Below, in pieces: positions 1 to 9,643 of a stretch of 64,000 bases of DNA. Origin of the DNA: Polychytrium aggregatum (Eukaryota > Chytridiomycota > Chytridiomycetes > Polychytriales); NCBI RefSeq assembly GCF_025602895.1, contig NW_026516208.1, forward strand, positions 1,054,001-1,118,000, written 5' to 3'. The stretch's first letter is position 1. Each line of letters begins with the position of its first letter. Below the pieces are notes generated by a model, which ran no database searches, had not been told where the DNA came from, and saw only the letters and a program-made list of their open reading frames with translations. A program made the position numbers and the translations under genes.

Positions 1-1440
1 CGCAGGGGCCTGACTCTGTGCCGTGCGATCGGATTTCACAAACTGCTCGTTCTTCAGGATCCACACGAGATTCTCGTCGTAGTAGCCGCTCGAGAACAGC
101 CGGCGGCCATCCGGGGAGAAAGATAGTCCCCGAATGACGTTTTTGTGGCCCGTCAGGGTTTGCAGCAGGTCTCCGGTTCCGGCGCTCCATAGCTTGATGG
201 TTTTGTCGTCGGCCCCAGACACCACCAGCAGCGAGTCGGGTGAGATGGCGAGGGCGTGGATGGCACCGGTATGGTCGTCGAGGATATGCTTGGGCCGGCC
301 GCTGGCAATGTCGTAGACCTGGATGGTATGGTCGCCGAATCCAGCCGCCATGACTCTCCCTTCGCGGGAAACTGCAATCGCGCCGAGCTCTTCGGGCTGA
401 TTCTCGAATACGAACCGGGGCTGTCCCGTCAAGGCGTCCCACACGGTGATTGTTCTGTCGCTTGAGCCGGAGACAATCACGCCACCGTCGACAGAGATGG
501 CTGTGTGTGTGATGCCTTGCTTGCTATCGTTGGCACTCTCTGTTGTCTTGGCATCGATCGTGCTGTCCCAGACTTGGACCGTATAGTCCCACGATCCAGA
601 TACGATGAGCTGTCCGTCGGCGGAAAACGCCACGGCTTCGATGCTGTTGGTGTGTCCGGCGAGGGTGCGCTTCAGCCGGCCCGTGGACATATCCCAGACC
701 TTGATCATCTTATCCCACGACCCCGATATGATTGTGCTGCTATCGGGAGACACAGCAACAGAGCAGATGTTCCAGGTATGAGCCTCGAGCTTGTGCCGAA
801 CCGCCCCAGAGGAGGCGTCCCAGATCATGATGGTCATGTCGGTCGAGCCGGAGACGATGGCGGCGCCGTCGGGCGAGACAGCGACGGAGCTGACGCTCTG
901 GGTGTGCCCCTTGAGTTTCTTTATGACTCGGTCGGTCGCAACCTCCCAGATCCGCACCGTTTTGTCGTCGGATCCAGATACGATCCTAGTACCGTCGGGA
1001 GAAAAGACAGCGGCGAGAACGGCACTCTCGTGGCCAATGAGGACCTTCATCGACTCCCCCGAGGCCGTATTCCATACCTTGATGGTTTTGTCACTCGAGC
1101 CCGACAGGATCAAGCGACCGTCATGCGAGCACGCAACCGAGCAAATTGCGTCAGTGTGACCCTCGAGCGTCAGCTTCATCTGACCCGTAATGGCATCCCA
1201 TATCTTGATGGTGTTGTCGCTCGACCCCGACACAGCCGTCCTGTTGTCGGGCAAGATCGCGACGCTGTTGATGACACCCGAGTGGCCGGTGAGGGTCTGC
1301 TTCAGCTGCCCGGTGATCGCGTCCCAGACCATGACCGATTCGTCGCTCGAGCCCGAGAGAATGATTCTGCCGTTGGACGAGATGGCAATCGAGTTGACGA
1401 CCTTTGTATGTGCGTTCATTTCCATGATGCGAGGATTCCA
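1..1440 (-). repeat. WD40 repeat array of the NLR, about 125-bp period
   Basis: At least ten repeats of about 42 codons are read on the minus strand, each ending in a variant of GSSDxTIKVWD. Such endings lie near 1340, 1200, 1090, 965, 835, 710, 585, 455, 325 and 200. The close similarity between copies resembles the WD40 arrays of fungal HET-E-like NLRs, which vary by repeat exchange. The array continues beyond base 1, so the total copy number is unknown. Confidence 0.85.
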
Positions 1441-4400
1441 GTTGGGCGAGGGGCCGGAAGTCACCAGGAATGGAATGCTGCCCTCGAGCTGCGAGGCATA
1501 TGTCTGATAGATTGCCGTTTCCTTCGGTGTGAATGCATACCCCGAGTTGTACACCTGGGGAGCACTCTTGATGATCGGATCGGCAAACTCGCGGATGAAT
1601 CGATACGTGTCTGACACCAAGGCCTTGGTTGTTTCATCGACGAGGGCAGGCGGTGCCTTGGCGATCACTCCGCGTAGAGTGGCCAGCTGCTCGACGATCG
1701 GCTTGATGACCCGCACTAGAGATCCACACTCGAGCCAGAAGAATACGTGGCTCGACATGAACCGAGTCAGCAGGGCGGGCTTTGCGTTGGCGTTGATGGG
1801 GCTGCTGTCGCTAGCAGTTCGGTGGGTGCCGGCAACAGGGCCGCTGAAGCCAGGTCCAATGAGTCTGCGCGACTGGTACTGGGTCCACACCTGCCGAAGG
1901 GGACTCGACGTCTTGGCTGCCTCCTCCAGACACCATGTAAAGTGCGTGGCCCAGTGGGCGACGCTGTATCGGAGCGAGGGTGTGATCTTGGCGGCAACTT
2001 TGTCCTCGATTTCAGCAGCCTTGTCGTGGAACTCACGAATATTGCAGATGTTAATCACGGGCTCATGAGAGAGGATCACTTCGAGACATCCCTTGGCAAG
2101 CGTCATGTGAAATTCACTCGGGACATGGAAGGGCTCGCCCCGGGTGTCTTTGCCGCGCAGGTAGTCGGCCACCGACTTGTGGTTGAATTTGACCTCGGTG
2201 TCGTCGGTGCATCCGTTGGAGCCTGGATCAAGAACGAGGAAGAGACTTGCAATACATTCATGGATGATGTTCAGGGCCGTGTCAAGACTGCGGTCGGCAA
2301 AGAGGAGCTCGGCAATCATCGTGGGTGTCAGGATAGACTGGGCCGTGGCGATCGCCGAGATCACAGTCAAAAGGTCGGACGGGTGGCACGACTGCGAGTA
2401 CATCTTGGCAAAGGTCTTTTGGTACAGTCCTTTGAGATCGACGGATAAGGCATTGACCTCCTGGATCATCTCCAGGGTCAGTTGCTTGCCTCGAGCCTCG
2501 TACTCGAGCGTGTTGAGAAGGAGGTTGATCCACACAAAGGTCTTGGATCGCTCGTCCGTGCTGGGCTTGCTAGCCCCGGCGACCTCGGCAGCTCCGGAAA
2601 CACCATTGGCTCTGTTGATCTCATCGATGGCGGTGGCCTCGGTATCTTCGATATAGTCATCAAACTCGATGGTATCGGCAATCTCGAAGGTGTCGCCATG
2701 GCCTTCGGGAGGGCGCAGGAGCAGCTCGACAGCCTGGTTTCTGTCCGTATCCGAGAGACTTGGATGCTTGGAGAGCCTGTGCTTGATATAGACCTTTAGA
2801 TCCGAGATGTTCTCCTCGCTCGATGGCTCAATCGGCTTGGTCGGCACGCCCTTGAAGGCCTCGCTGAGATCGACCTCGGGCCGCGACGTCAGCAGCAGCC
2901 TTATGTTGGCTTCGTCCTTCAGCTGAGCGAGTCGCCATGCCAGGAGCGATAGAATTTCGTCTCGGGGATGGCACTCGTCCAGTCCATCGACTACCACGAC
3001 GATCGCGCCCTTGGGCCGGTACTGGCCAAGCTCAATGAGCGGGTCCTCGATCGTGGTCTTGAACAGTTCCGGGATGCTCATATTGTCAAGGTCCTCCTTG
3101 GTGATGGGCCTTGGATTCTGCGACTTGGTCGTGGTGGCAAGTAGACGGCGCCCGATTGGAGCATACCATCGACACAGGCCGTACGCAATCGTGGTCAGAA
3201 GGATGCGGGGATTGTTCTTGCGGGTATCGTTGTACTTTAGAAAAAGCGATGTCACCAGTTGATCCTTGCCCAGGAGGATGCTGGCGATCTGGGCAGCAGC
3301 AACAGACTTGCCGACACCGGCAATGGCCTTGACCCACAGCACCCTCTCTTTGTGGTCGCCGTTGACCCAGTCGATGGTTTGATCAAACAACCACACTCGT
3401 GTACCCTTTACATAGAGACTCTCGAGGGCTTTCTTGTCCTGGTCAAAGTCGATGGGATCGAGGAGAGCACGGAGCTGCGAGTCTTCGTCGGCGGCGAGAA
3501 AAATCCGGCCACGGACGTCATACTGTGACTCTTCGCTCGATGCTATCTCGACTCTTGAGACTTGCTGTAGAATCTGTGGGGCGAGTCTGGTCAGTGCCTC
3601 CCCATTAACGGCCGACGGAGCCTGGATCCTGAGAATCTCGTCCATGATCTGTCTGATCGTCATGGGCGGATCAATCTCGCCCGTTCTCGAAGGGCTGGCT
3701 GTGTGGCAGTGAATCTCTGTCGGAAAGTCTTCGAGATTGGGAAAGTAGTGCCAGTGATGGCTTGGATTGTTCGCGTCCCGGGACCAGAGAAGAATTGGCA
3801 ACACGGTAACAGGGCGTTTGCTTCCGTAAGACTCGCGGAGACGCATCAGGGCCAGTTCAATCTGTTGACGACGTCGCCCGGGATGGATCGAGTAAGTGTA
3901 TAAATCCCCGGTCGCGGGATATTGGCATGTCGAAATATCAGAGTGGCAAAAGGGCAGGACGGGCATATAGGCTTATGGAATGCTGCAAGCCCGGGTCTCG
4001 GTCCGGCTGTGCAAACAAAAATGTAGCCAGAGGATGCATGCACTCGCCTCGAGGAATTGGTTGTCGGGCTTCTTGTGGGCCTCCTTGGTTCGCTGAAGAC
4101 CGTTCTCGGACAAGAGCAGGACAATCACTTGCGAGTTAACGAGCCCGTTGCGGAACCCTTGCTCCCAGCTCTTGCCATCGATCAAGCAGCGCTTGTCAAG
4201 GTAGGTGTGGATCAAGCGACCGCCGGCGTACTTGAGGACGGGCAAGGATAGACATTGGCAGTCTTGATCATCCTCATTCTTGACAACACTGAGGGTGGAG
4301 TGCAGCTCGGTTGCCGCTTCGGACTCGCTGGCCACACGGTAGCTGGGGAGGATTGAAGCAGGGGAATCAGCTTAAAACGAGCCAAGGACAGGGCCACGAG

Positions 4401-4898
4401 AACGAGAGCGAGAGTACCTGATAAATATATGGTGGGTCTTGAACCCGGCCGCGCATTTCCAGTCGGGGATCACCCAGGGGCTATTACACTTGTGCTCGCC
4501 GGTAGCTGTGCCAGGCGGGGTGCAAGTTGCATTTGCGTGTTTGTTGTGGGCTTTGCGGACCCTCTCGATGGCTGAGTCGTCCAGGCCGATGGCCTTGAGT
4601 CGATCGTCAGGGAGACCCAGAAGCTGGGGCCGGACCGTCGTCAGCGATGGCAGCAGCAGCGCAAACAGAGAACAGGGAACAGAGAGCAGAGATCGTAGAA
4701 GCGACAACCCACCGATTCGATTGTCCGGATGCCCGCTTGTTGCAGCAGCGGACGGTACTGACTGAGGTCATACCGGTCCAAGCGAGCGTCGAGGCTCGGG
4801 TCTGCTCCGACAGAGCCAATGTCAGAACAGCGCGTCCATCAAGTGGTGGCCCTGGGCGATGCGCCATGGGCGACGCTTGCGAACCCACCTTGTTCCAT
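1..4898 (-). CDS. NLR-type STAND receptor, SAM-TIR-NACHT-WD40 (3' end beyond window)
   Basis: Probable intracellular immune or self/non-self receptor. I model five exons: 4898-4889, 4801-4713, 4623-4418, 4342-4048 and 3861 to beyond base 1. All phases agree, and the fourth intron is GC-AG (AG|GCGAGT). Residues about 8-70 resemble a SAM domain. Residues about 90-240 are a TIR domain: HHIFISYR opens it, and DGKSWEQGF carries a Glu where NAD-cleaving TIRs have the catalytic one. A NACHT NTPase follows, with Walker A AIAGVGKS near residue 380 and Walker B VVVVDGLDEC near 490. From about residue 1007 at least ten WD40 repeats run off the window. TIR-NACHT-WD40 is a known STAND layout, and SAM plus TIR recalls SARM1. 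The SAM call is the weakest part; TIR, NACHT and WD40 are clear. Confidence 0.85.
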
Positions 4899-5879
4899 GA
4901 TGCCAGCTACGTATGCTGCACCGGCGCTTGTTGGTCGGCTTGTTTGCTGATCGCGGCTGATGTTGGGCTCAAGGTGGTCTGGCCCAGACTCGCTCGCGCA
5001 GGGGGCGTCGTCTCCTGGCGGGCTGGTGGCCCTGAAAGGAAACAGCACGCGTCTGGCGGGTCGATCCTGGATCGAGCGGATCGAGCCGGCGCCGTGCCAT
5101 TGGCTGGCGGCGGTGATACGTGTGACACGGAGTGGCTGTGCAACCGCCGGTTTGTTGGGTCGACGATTGCGGTGCGGTGCAATTGGAGTGCAATTGGAGT
5201 GCAATTGGAGTGCGATGGATTGAATTGAATGCGATCCGGTGGAATGAAATGCCATCGGGTGCAGGACAACGTGATGCGATGTGGCGAGATGCGATGCAAT
5301 GCAGTGCTTGCCCTGGTGTTGGAATCAACCTCAGCAACAACCTCAGCAACAACTCAGTAACAACCTCAGTAACAACCTCAGTATCAACCTCAGTAACAAC
5401 CTCAGTATCAACACAGGTATCAACACAGGTATCACAGGTATCAGCATTTGCACCCCAGTTGCTGGTCCTGGCCGGACGACTCGGCAGATAACATCAACCC
5501 AGCTGAGCGTATCTCGCGGCCGCCTTTCTATTTCTGGCCCGCTCCAAATACACCTTCCTTCTTGCCCCCCGCTCGCACACGACAGCCGCCCCGCGGTCGT
5601 GCCAAACACAGACCGGCGCTGCCGTTCATGGCCATAAATACCTGTGCCCTCCCGTCTGTCTTTCCATCGACCCATCTTGCTCGTCTTTCCAGCGACCGTC
5701 TGGATCGACTCTCCATCGACCGGCCTGCCGCTCTACAACCTGCTCGGGCCCTCCATCGACTCCTCCCACCGCTCTGGACAGCACCCCTTCGCAACCCCTT
5801 CCGCCCCTCTCTACCGCCGCCGCTGCTGCTGCTGACCGACCCGCCTGTCCGTTTGTCCAGCAATCTCAATCAGCCCAGC
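4899..5879. other. Divergent intergenic region with two minisatellites
   Basis: This stretch separates the divergent NLR and F-box genes. It holds an 11-bp repeat (GTGCAATTGGA, about 5177-5213) and an AACCTCAGTA/AACCTCAGCA array that degenerates into ACACAGGTATC units (about 5325-5444). Pyrimidine-rich sequence follows. The open frames here are low-complexity and I see no gene. Confidence 0.6.
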
Positions 5880-7005
5880 ATGGTTGCATCTTCCAGAGCA
5901 TCGTCGTCTCCCAGAGCTGCATCGTCCTCCTCTCCATCCTCCAGACGCACCTTGGCTGTGTCGACGCTGTCGGCCTCGCCCCGGACGCCCAGATCCTCCT
6001 CCGTCTCCTCCATCTCCTCCATCTCCTCCATCTCCTCCATCTCCTCCAGCCCGGTGTCGTCGTCGTTCCGCTACCAGTCCGCCGTCCAGACAGCCCGGCA
6101 AGCCCGTCTCGGCAACGCCGTACTCGCTTGGCGCTGCGACCAAGAAGCCCTGGGCCAGACCATCTCCAAAAGCCTCCTCCAAGTCTGCCGTTGGCTCGGT
6201 GACCAAGGTCCGCCAGACCGTCGTCCTGCCCAAGAAACCCGCTACAGTCCCCGTCTTTCCAAACGAGATCTTTCTTGCAGTCCTCGAGTTCCTGCCCAAT
6301 GAGCGTCTCTTGGTCCTGCGCTGCATCTCCAAACGCTTCCAGGCCCTCGTCGACCTGATCCTGGCCTACCGTCTCGAGCGCAATCTGATTGACCTCAAGC
6401 TTCGTCGGGGCTTGGCCCAGAACCGCTATACCCAGAGCGAGGTCTCCAAGCGCCCGCATCTGCGGCACTACGGCACCTTTCTTCGCAACGTCAACCCGCA
6501 CAGCATCATCGAGGCCTCGTGGTACACCATGCCGCCTGCCGAGCTCAAGACCATCTGCGAGTGCCTCGTTATCCTGAAGGAGGGCACCGCCCCCGACAAC
6601 GAGGACCTCACCTCGGTGTCCTGGACAACCACCAAGCGAATCATGGGCCGGTATTCCTTCAAGGCCTGGCTCACCAACATCCGCCTCAACGTCAACCACA
6701 TTGCCTTTGAGAACGTCAAGCGGGTCGAGCGCATCATCATGCTTGACCCCAACATCACCTACGAGCGGGTCCGCGGTGTCTCCACCACGGGCTACAACCT
6801 GCTCATCATCGTCGCCGCCTGTCTCCAGTATTGCTCCATCGCCAAGGATCTCAAGGACCTCGAGAAGGTCATCCAGCGCCTCGATCTCTCGATCGAAAAT
6901 GCCCGCAGCTTCCTGCGCTGCCTCTACAAGGACAAGCAGCCGAGCTTGGAGTTGCCGCGCTGCGACTCGGCTGCCACGATCGTCGCTCTGGAGGAATCGC
7001 AGTAA
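5880..7005 (+). CDS. F-box-like domain protein
   Basis: The ORF covering roughly 6070-7005 contains VFPNEIFLAVLEFLPNERLL followed by RCISKRFQALVD, the usual shape of an F-box: a Leu/Pro-rich start, then a Cys/Lys-rich second helix. F-box proteins bring substrates to SCF ubiquitin ligases through Skp1. About 230 residues of alpha-helical sequence follow with no LRR, WD40 or Kelch repeats, so the substrate is unknown. The N-terminus is Ser/Pro-rich low complexity built on a 9-bp repeat (TCCTCCATC, about 6007-6047). The ATG at 5880 lies in a different frame from the F-box, so either a short intron lies between them or the start is elsewhere; I could not settle this. The stop is at 7003-7005. Confidence 0.55.
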
Positions 7006-7709
7006 GCCCAACCATTCGGCCACAAACCATGCCCTTTCAACACCCGTCGAAGCATCGTCATGGTGCTGCCGTGCTGGTGCTGGTGCTGCTCTGCCGATGA
7101 CTTTGGAGGGATATCACCGCGGCCGAGTTGTTTCTCATGCAGACACTTCCGCGGGAACTGCTGCTGCGTAAGCTCATAGCCAACATCACATCCGAGCCGC
7201 TCCCACTTCTCCAAGCCCTCCCATACACCCCTCTCGATCCAGCCCACCCCACTCCTTCCACTGGTCGATCGACCGAATCTCTTTTCGATCCGGTTCTCCG
7301 GAACTGCTCCTGCGCAAGTCAATGCGCCACCTTTAAAGTGTCGTTTTCGCCTGTCCGTACCTTTGTATCTATCCATGCCACTGTCGCCCATCTCTAATAT
7401 GACCGTTCCTGCGTCGGAACATGGTCTCGCCCTCCTCTCGTTTTCATCAGTTTATTCATTCCATCATGATCCTTTCTCTCTCTCCCTTTTCTCCCCTTCC
7501 TCTCCTTTTTTTGGTTGATCATCATCTGTCGTCCTCGGTCGGCGACAAGTTCCAATACACCCATTCATATTGAGTGCAGCTTCCTCTCTCGAGGCAACCA
7601 CGCCAATATATTGTCGATTTTGGACAGCTCCGTCTCAAATGCGGGCATATGACTTTGATAGCGCCGCTGGTGCGATGGCCAGGATAGGTCTTCTCCCCGT
7701 TGTCGCCGT
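7006..7709. other. Convergent 3' intergenic region
   Basis: Three-prime flanks of the F-box gene (plus) and the rhomboid gene (minus). It is pyrimidine-rich around 7430-7510 with no repeat or coding signal that I can support. Confidence 0.5.
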
Positions 7710-8546
7710 TCAGCCCCAGTGAAGCGCCAGCAGCCATCCCGCAAGAATGCCGCCGACATGGCCACCCAGGTCCACATGGCCCTGCTGCACCACAGCATCC
7801 CAAAAGATCTGTGCCAAGAGGAAGCCCATCGACTCTTCCTCGCCGAGAGGACTGGCGTGAAATGCCAGCAGAAAGGTTTCCAGGGCCAGGACACATCCGC
7901 TGGCTCCGAGAGAGCAGCTCACCGAGCGCGAATATCCTGCTGTCTGATGTCGCAGATGCGTTCGGTAAATCCAGCTGCCGAGCGACGAGAGCACGCAAGC
8001 CGCCAGGAACAGGACCCCGAACCGGGACTCGCCGACCATGGAATACACCACCGGGGCGACGTAGACGAACCCGCGCATGTTGTTTGCGAGATGGAATACG
8101 TTGCGGTGACTGTAGTTGGACGTCAGCCAGGTGTGCAGGCTGAACGAGTTGGGCGGCGCCGGCACCTGATGGGTAAAGTGGGCCCTCATCCAGGCCTCTG
8201 GGCAGAGCTGCCACATGGCAAAGACGACCAAGTTGACCGCCAGGATAACATCGAGGAGTCCGATCCGGCGCAGAAGCGCTGGAATCCATTCGCTTGGAAA
8301 CCGGATGCGCTCCAGGGCTGCCGAGATCGGCCGGAAGGCATGGATTCGCCATTGGCACCGTGAGCCATGATAGCTCGGCAAGCAAGCACACAAACTGTCC
8401 CAGAGTCGGAAGCCTGAGATATTTCCCCGAGGATGTCCGGGGTGGCCGAGAATCAGTTGCTGGTTAGCAGAAGCCTGGGCGACTGATCTGCAGATGCGAG
8501 GGGGGGGGGCAGCCAAGCAATCCATCAATATCAGAGCCCTCATCAA
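7710..8546 (-). CDS. Rhomboid-family intramembrane serine protease (PARL/Pcp1-like)
   Basis: Rhomboids cut transmembrane segments within the bilayer. This 278-residue frame shows the family signatures in order: a first hydrophobic helix (residues 97-115), the HxxxN-type HLANN near 152-156, the catalytic serine in GASG (Ser216) and the catalytic histidine in GGHVGG (His263). These resemble the mitochondrial PARL/Pcp1 branch, which matures dynamin-like GTPases and PINK1-type substrates. The N-terminus is uncertain: a ten-G run at about 8499-8509 lies inside the first 20 codons, so a homopolymer error or intron could move the start. The ATG overlaps the stop of the upstream ORF by 4 bp, so the two may belong to one spliced transcript. 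Confidence 0.8.
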   Translation of the reverse strand: MMRALILMDCLAAPPPRICRSVAQASANQQLILGHPGHPRGNISGFRLWDSLCACLPSYHGSRCQWRIHAFRPISAALERIRFPSEWIPALLRRIGLLDVILAVNLVVFAMWQLCPEAWMRAHFTHQVPAPPNSFSLHTWLTSNYSHRNVFHLANNMRGFVYVAPVVYSMVGESRFGVLFLAACVLSSLGSWIYRTHLRHQTAGYSRSVSCSLGASGCVLALETFLLAFHASPLGEEESMGFLLAQIFWDAVVQQGHVDLGGHVGGILAGWLLALHWG

Positions 8547-9316
8547 GCCTCACCGTTGTAATAGCAGAAGCTTGACATGACATGCACGTCCTGCGGCATC
8601 CATTCCACAGACCAGTCCCAGGGCGCCTCGACCGATAAATCGCCCATGCTGAAGGATTCCGGGATCGGGATCCAAAAGCCTAGCAGCCCGAGATACCATC
8701 GGGCATCGGTTGCGATCCAGTCGGGCCTGCTGCCGGGATTCGTCAGTTGCTCATCGTCGCCATCGGACGAAGCCAGCCCCAGACGGCCCAGGAATGACGA
8801 CCAGTGACCCCGCAGGGTATGGAGGGAAGCGATGCGTCTGGTTCGGTAGACGATGCCGACAGCAAAGACACCGTAGTCTTGATAGTCGGTGTGGATGTGG
8901 GTCGGCTCGGTCGAGGGCAGCGTCCAGCCGCCGAAGCGCTCCCGCAGCCCGCCGATAAAGTCGAATCCGAGGGCACTGAGATGGGCCTGCATCTCGTCCA
9001 GGGATGGGTCTTGGTTCAGAATGCTGGGCTCTGGGCTCTCCTGCGCCTTTTCAGCCAAGGAGGATGGCGACGGCGTCGTAATGTAGGCTACAGCCAGCAG
9101 CCCAACGATCAGCAACACGATGTGTCGCCAGGTCCATGCGGGCCGATGGGCAGCTGGAGTTGAGGGGACTGGCATCGGAGGCCACAGTCGGTCCGGTGGT
9201 ATGGAGTGGGGAGCGATGTGGGCGATCAGATCAATGCAAACCTGGCCAGAGAAGCACGGCGACGGCCGCCCATCCAAAGAGCGGACCATCCGACCGACCC
9301 AATCATGCAAGACCAA
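8543..9316 (-). CDS. Single-pass membrane protein, function unknown
   Basis: I do not recognise this family. The 257-residue frame has one clear hydrophobic segment (HIVLLIVGLLAVAYITTP, about residues 65-82), then about 175 residues rich in Trp, Phe and Tyr with no obvious catalytic motif. A second ATG (MPVPSTP) 47 codons in would put the membrane segment close to the N-terminus and may be the true start. The end is striking: TAC AAC G|GTGAGG is a good splice donor just before the stop, and the stop overlaps the rhomboid ATG. Either two adjacent minus-strand genes or one gene with an unresolved intron is possible. Confidence 0.5.
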   Translation of the reverse strand: MVLHDWVGRMVRSLDGRPSPCFSGQVCIDLIAHIAPHSIPPDRLWPPMPVPSTPAAHRPAWTWRHIVLLIVGLLAVAYITTPSPSSLAEKAQESPEPSILNQDPSLDEMQAHLSALGFDFIGGLRERFGGWTLPSTEPTHIHTDYQDYGVFAVGIVYRTRRIASLHTLRGHWSSFLGRLGLASSDGDDEQLTNPGSRPDWIATDARWYLGLLGFWIPIPESFSMGDLSVEAPWDWSVEWMPQDVHVMSSFCYYNGEA

Positions 9317-9643
9317 GGCTGTTTCGCCGAGGTCAATGGTGGCGAGCCGGCGAATATATCACTGCCCTAAGCAACTGCATGGCATGCAGCGATGGCTCCA
9401 GGCCTCAGGACATCACAATCGCGGTTCATGAGCGAGCTCTGTTCCAACAGCGCGAGCGTCACAGCAGAGCGAACAGACGGCGCCATGAAACTGAACAACA
9501 CCAAACAAGCACCATGCCAGGTCGGGCAATGTGGCATGCAGCGTTGGGACGTACTGATCCCAAATGCAATTCGGGGTCGACGCCTGGTGCACCAGCAGCG
9601 GGCTCGTTTCCTGAACCCCCGACATGCACTCCCGTCCCGTCGC
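9317..9643. other. Intergenic spacer, nothing found
   Basis: About 330 bp between the stop of androglobin and the start of the membrane-protein ORF, both on the minus strand. Reading both strands shows no coding motif, repeat or RNA gene. Confidence 0.4.

Noticed and set aside
505-1614. 369-codon plus-strand open frame with internal repeats
   Set aside because: It is the antisense shadow of the WD40 array; the minus strand reads clear WD40 repeats.
5866-7023. 385-codon minus-strand open frame over the F-box gene
   Set aside because: No motif on this strand, whereas the plus strand has an F-box; it is a GC-rich shadow.
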